64,000 bases of DNA from Struthio camelus (taxonomy: Eukaryota > Chordata > Aves > Struthioniformes > Struthionidae), in NCBI RefSeq assembly GCF_040807025.1, contig NC_090943.1, positions 23,527,213 through 23,591,212 of the forward strand, read 5' to 3'. Below the pieces are notes generated by a model, which was given only the letters and a program-made list of their open reading frames with translations, did not search any database and was not told where the DNA came from. The number at the start of each line of letters is the position of its first letter. The stretch's first letter is position 1. A program made the translations under genes and the position numbers. Of the stretch, positions 56,801 through 64,000 are shown piece by piece.

Positions 56801-59800
56801 CAACACTCACTGATAATCAAGCAGCTTTCTACTGTAAAGCATAAACATACACTTAATTAAAATTAAAACTTATTTCTTTTTGCCATAACCTCTAAAATAA
56901 AAATATTGACATATCAATGAGTTAAAAGAAGCCTATATTATCCTTTAAGACTGCTTGTGGATTGAGGCTAGGCTTATTTTCCTCCGTTTGCATGTTTTCT
57001 GAAAGAGCCTTTTCCAGATAGCCTCACTTTCTCCTTGTGGAGAGCAATGACAGTGCTTAGTGTGATGCCGTGGGCTCCAGCTGGATGCCCAGAGCCCCAC
57101 GCGGGAGCTGCCAGGCCATGAGAAGGCCAGAGCACACAGGAAACGGTCCCCACCAGGAAACAGAGCAGACCTGATGGAAAAATGCTCTCCCACAGGCCAG
57201 GAACTGGAGACATCCTCAGTGAGGGCTCCACACATAGGGGCAGATGAATGGTATGTGTCCTGGACTACGGACCTCTGTGAATTCTTCCTTATACTGCAGC
57301 CAAGAAGCAAGTGAGCAACATTAACAGCAATTCCTAGTTCTAGTTTAGAAAGTTCTACTTTAGAAGGGAGCCCCTATGATTGCCCCAAGTACAGACAGCC
57401 AAAACTACACATTATGTCCCACTTTCTTAAGAAGGAACCTGTTCTGTGTTATGTCTCGAGAGAGATCCCAATCACCTCTCTATACTTTTGTTACTAAGCT
57501 AGATATACAATATAAGAAATTTGAATTGAGCCAGTCCTCATGCTGGCAGAAGGCTGTATCCTTTTCAGTTGACTCATACAAACTTTGGCCTCTTCAGGGA
57601 CCTACTTGGAGGAATCTCATGGGGTAGGGCTCTAGAAGGAAGGGGGGTCCAAGAAAGCTGGTTAATATTCAAGCATCACCTCCTCCAGGCTCAAGATCAG
57701 TGCATCCCTCTGAGTAAGAAGTCCAGCAAAGCGGGCAGGAGACCTGCATGGATGAGCAAGGAACTCCTGGCAAAACTGCAGCAGAAGAAGGAAGCCTACA
57801 GAACGTGGAAAAGGGGACAGGCCACTTGGGAGGAATACAGGGACGTTGTCAGAGTGTGCAGGGATGCAACAAGAAAGGCTAAGGCCCATTTGGAATTAAA
57901 TCTGGCAACGCATGTCAAGGACAACAAGAAGGGCTTCCTCAAATGCATCAATAGCAAAAGGAAGACTAGGGAAAATGGGGGCCCGCTGCTGAATGGGGCG
58001 GGTGCCCTGGTGACGAAGGATACAGAGAAGGCAGAGTTATTGAATGCCACCTTTGCTTCAGTCTTGACTGCTAAGGCCAGTCCTCAGGAGTTCCTGACCC
58101 TGGGGACAAGAGAGGAAGGCTGGAGAGAAAGGAAGACTCTCCCTTGGTGGAGGAGGATCAGGTTAGAGATCTTTTGTCCAAACTTGACATCCACAAATCC
58201 ATGGGCCCCAATGGGATGCACCCCCGAGTGCTGAGGGAGCTGGCGGATGTTATTGCTAGGCCACTCTGCATCATCTTGGAAAGGTTCTGGAGAGCAGGAG
58301 ACGTGCCTGAGGACTGGAAGAGAGCCAGCGTCACCCCAGTCTTCCAAAAGGGCAAGAAGGAGGAGCCAGGCAACTACGGGCCTGTCAGCCTCACCTCCAT
58401 CCCTCAAAAGGTGATGGAACAGCTAGCTCATCCTGGGTGACATCTCTAAGCATGCGGAGGACAAGAAGGTGGTCAGGAGTAGTCAGCACGGATTCACCAA
58501 AGGGAAAGTCATGTTTAACCAATCTGACAGCCTTCTATGACGGAGTGACTGGCTGGGTAGATGAGGGGAGAGCAGTGGATGTTGTCTACCCTGACTTCAG
58601 CAAAGCTTTTGACACCATCTCCCATCATCCTCATTGGCAAGCTCAGGAAGTGCGGGCTGGATGAGAGGATGGTGAGGTGGATTGAGAACTGGCTGGATGG
58701 CCGAGCTCAGAGGACTGTGGTCAGTGGCGCAGAGTCTAGTTGGAGGCCTGTAGCTAGCCGTGTCCCCCAGGGGTCAGTCCCGGGTCCAGTCTTGTTCAAC
58801 TTATTCATCAGTGACCTGCATGAAGGCACAGAGTGCACCCTCAGCAAGTTTGCTGACGATACTAAACTGGGGGGAGGGGCTGATACACCAGAGGGTTGTG
58901 CTGCCATTCAGGGGGACCTGGACAAGCCGGAGAGATGGGCAGAGACGAACCTCACGAAGTTCACAAAGGCAAGTGCAGGGTCCTGCCCCTAGGGAGGAAT
59001 AACCCCATGCAGCAGTACAGGCTGGGGGCTACAAAGATGTTAAAAGGCCTGGAGCATGTCTCCCAAGAAGAAAGGCTAAGAGAGCTGGGCCTGTTCAGCC
59101 TGGAGAGGAGAAGACTGAGAGGGGATCTCCTCAATGTGTCCAAATATCTGAAGGGAGGGTGTTGAGAGGATGGGGTCCGACTCTTCTCCGTGGTGCCCAG
59201 TGACAGGACAAGAGGCAACGGGCACAAACTGAAACACAGGAAGTTCCATCTGAACCTGAGGAAAAACTTATTTCCTGTGAGGGTGACTGAGACCTGGAAG
59301 AGGTTGCCCGGAGAGGTAGTGGAGTCTCCTTCCCTGGAGATATTCAAAACCCGTCTGGATGTGATCCTGTGCAATGTGCTCTAGAGGACCCTGCTTGAGC
59401 AGGAGGGTTGGACTAGATGATCTCCAGAGGTCCCTTCCAACCTTGGCCATTACGTGATTCTGTGAATCTGTAATATGCAGGACCCACAACTGAAGCCAAG
59501 CAGAATCTGTTTTCTATAGCCTTTCACTTCACTTTTGAGCCTTTCACTCAAAAACCCTAAATCTCCAAAATTTTTTAAATAAAATGGTATTTGTATCATT
59601 TTTTGTTTTTAACTACTTTTTCTATATGACTTCTGCTGTATTTAAATCATTTCCCCTAAAATAACAACATATCTTAATCATATTTCAGTCAATTTAATGA
59701 AGCCTATTTATGATTATGTGTAAAAATTTAAATAATTACCATTTACATTTCTGTATATTCCTATCCAAAACCCACTTGTCTTGCTTGTGAATAAGTCTGC

Positions 59801-62800
59801 ATGATCTGCTAAAAAGTTTGATTCAACCAGATCTTCTATGGAAACCAAAGTACCACCTGTAATATATGAGAAAACAAACTAAAGATGACTGGAAGTATCT
59901 CTTGCCTTAGAAATCAGTGGTAGTTAAAGATTTTGATACAGGATAAGAGTAATAATCAAACCTCTTTCCGCTCATAGAGAGTGAGCAAGGATTTAGAGAC
60001 CAGAAAGTGCTCAACTGTGGGGCAATAGCATAAACTGTATATGATGTCCCATATGACAGAGACATGATTTTCACTGCAGCACAGTGAAGATAATTTCAGA
60101 ATTTTCCAAACAAGCAAACAGGAAATTATTTTCAAGTGATTGCATAATATTTTTCATAATTATAACTTACTGATGATTATATATTCATTCTTCTTGGATT
60201 TGACAGGATATTGTGCAGCATGTTAAAGTCTGCACCGAACAAACATGGGATTCAAAAGGAAGGATTAAGTTTTCTGGCAATGCTGGCAAACTGAAAGGGC
60301 TGGGAGGTTCTAATGAGATAAGGAACAAAAGGACCAATTTCTTTAGAGCAGTATAGTGCTTCCCTTTTCTGTTCACTGCCTAGCAAAGCATTGACGAGCT
60401 ACCTCACAGCTGAGCTGTTAGTGGACCAGGTCCAAGGAGGAGCTCATGGGCTTGGCTGGGGGACCAGAAGCTCGAGAAAGGAGGGAGGCATTTGCCTTCT
60501 CTTTGCATTGTAAGTTGCCAGGGAGTCCTGCTAATAGAGTGAGGGCTTTCAGGCAGTACAGGCAACGCCCTATTAGATCACATACCTCATGTGAAAAAAA
60601 GCTGATTGTTATTGTGATATTTACCTCTGTTCTTGACACAGAGATATTGAAAAACAGATGAAGCTGGAAAAAGTTAAACCATTTTTTTGTGAATTAAGTT
60701 GTAGAACAGAACTAGAACAAAACCCAGATGGTTAGGAAAAAACAAGGAAAATTGATCACCTTAGTTTCAACATAAATGAAAAGCAAACCGCATAAATGAT
60801 GAAAAGTAAATGAGATATTGATTTCTTTCTTAAAATTTGTGTAGATTTTGCAGCATTAGTATTCAAAGCTTTTAAAAAGTGAATTTGTAGGTCAAAACTG
60901 AAATCCCGTCTTTATATAATAATTATATGATAACATATATAATAATAATAATTACCTGATTGAATGCATTCAGTCACAGATTGAGCCCAGTTCATTTCAT
61001 TGACATTGAAGTTATAGCAGTGACTTCGGAAAGGAATCCAAGAGATTTGACCAGGTTCAAGACATTTGCCAATATCCTGTGAAAGGTAATAAGGAACTAC
61101 ATCTAAAAGAAAATGAAATATTATAGATTTTTTTGTCAGTGGGGATTGTAATTCTTCAGATATAAAATTATGTTTAAAAAAATACCTTTCTTAAAAGTAC
61201 ATAAAATAGTCTTCATCACACATTACTAGAATTATCAATTAATATGTCAAGAGTGACAATGAGGAACAGAACTCCTCAGTTACAGCTGAACAGTAAAGCA
61301 CAAGGCTACGCTCTTCAGTGTTACCAGCTGAATCAAACTTGAACTGTCTCAAGAAAATCTAAGTGCTTAAATTTCTTTTCCAGTATATTTTCTATAACTG
61401 ACAACTTTGTATAAATTAAAGGTGCAATAAAAGGTAGAAAAGCAAGAGAACACTCAAGATGTTCAAATAAAAATTTTATTTTAAATGACATATCCTCTAA
61501 ATTGTTACTTACTATGGAATTTCCCTAATTAATATTTTCCTCAAGATAATAACTCTAACAGAAAATGTTGGAATGTTTTTAACTTTGACATCATGTGGAA
61601 TAATCTGAAGCTCACGAAATATTTGTGTAGTAGCCCCACATTTTCCTGCAAGCAATCATGTTAGAGCATGAAATAGTAACATTGCCAGTTGGCACACGCA
61701 TTTTTAATCTAAACAAATAGAAGTTGCAAAAGAATCAAGTTCCGAACATGATCTGGAAGAGAAATTAAAGCAAAATTACACATCATCAACTCAAAAGAAA
61801 CTTAGACTGTCCACAACCTCTGTGTTGCTACAGCCAACAGCAGTTGTTCTTGTACAAATAAGGAAGCAAAAGTTCAGTCCTATCGTAAGGTTTGTCTGCA
61901 CGCACTAAAACTCATAGTATTCCTCACCGAAGTCCATGCAATCACTATGAAGTATGAACTTCTGTTTGTGCCAAGAGACTTTCTTCCAACACTTTAATAC
62001 ATTGGCCACAGTCACCAGAAACTACTGATCGCGTTAAGAACCACATACAACTATTCCTCCTTTCTCCAGCTGTTACAATCTAATAACATTGAAGCTTTAA
62101 CCACTGTACGAACACTGCTATTTTGAAGGTGCGGAATTTATTTTATATTCATTGTACCTCACTGATTATAATCCTTCCCACAAAACCCCTATCAGCAAAA
62201 AGATTCACATTATAGACTCTAAAGAAGTAAAAAGTGTAGTACTCTCACAGTTTATACGTTCTGTCTATCTGCAACATTGCATTTCTACTGCAGTTATCTC
62301 CTGAGTCCCATAAAATTGTGGGATTTCTAATGGCCATGAAAAATTTTCTAAGTCCATGAAAATAAATTGATATTGACACAAAAATAAGAGTATTGGCACT
62401 ACATATGCAGTCTCACTATTCCTTAATATATATTTATAAATACATATTTTAGTCAAAGCAGATTCAGTGAGATTTCTGCCTTAAAACCTAAAGTGTTAGC
62501 ACCATCATAGCTTACCATCAGATTTTTTGCAGACAGGAAAATGTTTTTCATTACAAGGTGCTGTTTTCCAGGCTCCATGGAGATTTAGATAGACACAGGC
62601 TATTTTCTGTTTTGGTTCACTATAGTCCCAGTTAGAAAAATTGATTTTCCTGTTATCCATCCATCTGTAATACCCATGACTCTAAAATTGAAATAGACTT
62701 TTAGTATCATTTTTCTACACTTCCATATTCTGTTTCAAGTAAGAAGATTTATACAAATGCACATTTTCCCACTGATATGTAAAGCTCAGTTCGGACATCT

Positions 62801-64000
62801 GTGCTAGTACTATCAAAATATTAATCAAATCAGTACTCAGCAACATGAAAGTAATACATAACAGTATGCTTCCCATGCTGTGACAGCCAATGAAGGTTTT
62901 TTTGAAGGCCAAGTGATGCTTTCCTGGTGCTGGTGGTGCCCAGTTTCTTATGGGACAGTGTGGTGAGAAGCAATCCCTGTCCTGGAGGAGTAAGGTCACC
63001 CCAAAGAACAATGTGACTACAGGGAACATGAGCATTGCAGAGAGCTCCGGTAGAGCAGAGCGGAGGGTGGCTGTCACACAAGGGTTCTAAGCTCAATTAC
63101 AGTTGAATGTGCATCCATGCTTTTGAAATAGATAAAGGAGGTGAATGCTATCTTCCCGTCCTAGTTTCCTAAGTCTACCCATGCTACAGTTCCACCTTCA
63201 GACAGTAATCAAATCGTAACATTTAACCACACCTCACGTCAATGTATTGATCTTACCACATTGCTGTTGAGACCAATCCATAGGGGCTCTCCATGTTGAG
63301 CTGCCTGCAGCAGCAGGAATATATTACTATAATAATCTAAAATGCTGGTGAGCTCCGAAGATTTCTCCTTGCAGGCTTTCCTTGCTTCTTCCCAATTCAT
63401 TTTAGACGGAATGACTAAATAGCTGCTATTATCGTAATGGATGAACTTGGACTCTGGAGCAGGTGTGGAATGAAATAATTCAGGCTCTGTAGGAAAGAGA
63501 TAAGGAGGAAAGAAGAGGAAGAGAAAACAGTGATAACTATTAGCTGCCTGAATAGCAGTATTATTTTCGAATAACAGATGAATATAGTGTGGCAACAAAA
63601 GCATCAAGTAAAACCATTTCTTATTTCAAACACAAGAGACATGTTTTAAAGATAACTTAGAACTGTTTGTAACTACAGTGTACATAAAGTATTCAGGGAG
63701 TAAGGAGAGGCAGAGAATTTGCCGTTTATGCCTATTGATACGAGCTATCACCAGCTGAAAATGATATCAAGACTGGTCACGCAGCAACCCTCCCCCTAGT
63801 TGTCTCCAGGTTAGCCTCCCCACAGTGTGGGTGAAATTCCTCCTAAGCAAAAGCACAGTAAAGGTCCTCTGTATGTCACTTCAAGATCACTTCAGCCTCA
63901 AATAGGGATGAATTTCATTCTAAGAAAAATTTGTCACTACTCTGCTGCTGCTTCTTTCACATTTAGGACCCACAATTCTGCCTTAAATGGCGTGTACGCA
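53562..64000 (-). CDS. MRC1L: Second mannose receptor 1-like gene, 3' part only (gene 2)
   Basis: This is the 3' end of a tandem MRC1 paralogue whose 5' two-thirds lie beyond the right edge. Seven coding exons are visible: 63486-63257, 62681-62516 (CTLD7); 61102-60956, 59856-59740, 56461-56294 (CTLD8); 54408-54367 (stalk); 53806-53562 (membrane helix and tail). All phases match, and exon lengths 166, 117 and 168 equal those of gene 1. CTLD7 has EPK and CTLD8 has QPS, so neither should bind mannose, as usual for these two domains. The 46-residue tail contains [10 protein letters not shown] and ends EHSVV, resembling the EHSV-type end of mammalian MRC1 more than gene 1 does. No break is visible. 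One intron holds an antisense CR1. The last visible coding base is 63486; 63487-64000 reads as intron. Confidence 0.93.
54367..54408 (-). CDS. MRC1L: Gene 2 exon: membrane-proximal stalk
   Basis: A 42-nt micro-exon encodes [13 protein letters not shown] between a TGACAG acceptor and a GTAGGC donor. It keeps phase 1 on both sides. It is six nucleotides longer than the gene 1 stalk exon. Confidence 0.8.
54409..56293 (-). other. Gene 2 intron before the stalk exon
   Basis: A 1.9-kb intron with a moderately GC-rich part at about 54.7-55.3 kb, where plus-strand frames of 151 and 94 codons are chance or unexplained. No family match and no splice support were found. Confidence 0.45.
56294..56461 (-). 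CDS. MRC1L: Gene 2 exon: CTLD8 end
   Basis: A 168-nt exon encodes [20 protein letters not shown], then [18 protein letters not shown] and GFICKKPK. The position of EPN reads QPS, and WND reads WSI. Donor GTAAGT. Confidence 0.93.
57569..59165 (+). pseudogene. Broken CR1 ORF2 (endonuclease end and reverse transcriptase)
   Basis: Fragments in three frames (57569-58234, 58144-58440, 58437-58664, 58561-58992, 58896-59165) together cover the end of the endonuclease linker, the RT palm and the C-terminal part of the CR1 polyprotein. Overlapping frame switches mark small indels. No intact product can be made. This is typical of old truncated CR1 copies. Confidence 0.85.
57570..59470 (+). mobile_element. 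CR1 LINE, 5'-truncated, frameshifted and internally deleted
   Basis: A plus-strand CR1 non-LTR retrotransposon lies in a gene 2 intron, opposite to the gene. Frames show [11 protein letters not shown] and [18 protein letters not shown], reverse transcriptase blocks [39 protein letters not shown] and DFSKAFDT, and [15 protein letters not shown] with the catalytic FADD. The frame changes at least three times (near 58.14, 58.44 and 58.56-58.60 kb), so it is dead. Near 59.03 kb [10 protein letters not shown] runs directly into TKMLKGLEH, which shows loss of the last part of the RT region. The 3' end has GATTCTGTGAATCTG. The endonuclease N-terminus is missing. Confidence 0.93.
59740..59856 (-). 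CDS. MRC1L: Gene 2 exon: CTLD8, middle part
   Basis: A 117-nt exon encodes [18 protein letters not shown], then [12 protein letters not shown]. It has the same length and phase as gene 1 exon 27 and lies just 270 bp beyond the 3' end of the CR1 insertion. Confidence 0.92.
60956..61102 (-). CDS. MRC1L: Gene 2 exon: CTLD8, first part
   Basis: A 147-nt phase 1/1 exon encodes a linker with [10 protein letters not shown], then [15 protein letters not shown] and [22 protein letters not shown] corresponds to WIPFHGHCYY of gene 1. Donor GTAATT. Confidence 0.91.
62516..62681 (-). CDS. MRC1L: Gene 2 exon: CTLD7, second part
   Basis: A 166-nt exon encodes [20 protein letters not shown], then [20 protein letters not shown] and CKKSD. 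It is the counterpart of gene 1 exon 25, also with EPK in place of EPN. Donor GTAAGC. Confidence 0.92.
63257..63486 (-). CDS. MRC1L: Gene 2 exon: CTLD7, first part
   Basis: A 230-nt exon encodes [18 protein letters not shown], then [19 protein letters not shown] and [12 protein letters not shown]. It matches exon 24 of gene 1 with one codon fewer. Acceptor CCTACAG; phase 0 donor GTAAGA. Confidence 0.92.
63487..64000 (-). other. Gene 2 intron running off the window
   Basis: Beyond the CTLD7 first exon there is no further exon with MRC1 features before the edge. CTLD6 and everything upstream must lie outside. Confidence 0.6.

Larger units (their letters stand above)
56462..59739 (-). other. 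Gene 2 intron carrying the CR1 insertion
   Basis: A 3.3-kb intron in CTLD8, while the matching intron of gene 1 is only 270 bp. Most of the excess is the CR1 at 57.57-59.47 kb. A GC-richer, unidentified segment lies at about 56.98-57.30 kb. Confidence 0.65.

Noticed and set aside
59013-59374. Minus-strand frame of 137 codons inside the CR1
   Set aside because: It is the reverse strand of the CR1 3' coding region and matches the typical antisense frame seen in many CR1 copies.
62715-63096. Minus-strand frames between the CTLD7 exons of gene 2
   Set aside because: They lie within an intron, lack splice sites in phase and show no CTLD features.
1-64000. tRNA, rRNA, CRISPR array or bacterial-type operon
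   Set aside because: No such structure is seen. Intron-exon organisation and CR1 elements mark this as vertebrate nuclear DNA.

Overview
The window looks like nuclear DNA from a bird. Chicken-repeat-1 (CR1) LINE copies with the typical tandem ATTCTGTGA-type 3' ends lie at about 7.1, 9.8 and 57.6-59.5 kb. Older CR1/L3-like remnants are present too. The main genes are multi-exon macrophage mannose receptor (MRC1) family members arranged head to tail, as known for the expanded MRC1-like cluster of galliform birds. All of their introns follow GT-AG rules.

Gene 1 (minus strand, 50761 down to 19054) can be read completely. It has 30 coding exons totalling 4326 nt including the stop, which gives 1441 residues with every exon phase matching. 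The order is signal peptide, cysteine-rich ricin-type domain, fibronectin type II domain, eight C-type lectin-like domains (CTLD1-8), a membrane helix and a 33-residue tail. No frameshift or internal stop was found. CTLD5 keeps EPN and WND, but CTLD4 has lost both. The tail has no tyrosine and no FxNxxY signal.

Gene 2 (minus strand, from beyond the right edge down to 53562) is a second MRC1-like gene. Only its 3' seven coding exons are in the window: CTLD7, CTLD8, stalk, membrane helix and a longer tail ending EHSVV. Its stop lies 2.8 kb upstream of the gene 1 start codon. A 5'-truncated, internally deleted CR1 sits in one of its introns in the opposite orientation.

The left 18 kb has no gene I can name. 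It holds an AT microsatellite (0.5-0.7 kb), an old CR1/L3-like remnant (5.0-6.2 kb), a CR1 3' end (7.1-7.6 kb) and a CpG island (8.8-9.6 kb). The island carries opposed YY1-type AAGATGGCG motifs and a possible 11-codon first exon. Between 14.6 and 17.7 kb there are plus-strand exon-like segments with good splice sites. Two of them share an open frame that would converge on the 3' end of gene 1.

The two receptors probably share a fold and an endocytic or scavenger role on myeloid or endothelial-type cells. Their lectin sites and cytosolic tails differ, which suggests paralogues that have taken on separate ligands and trafficking.
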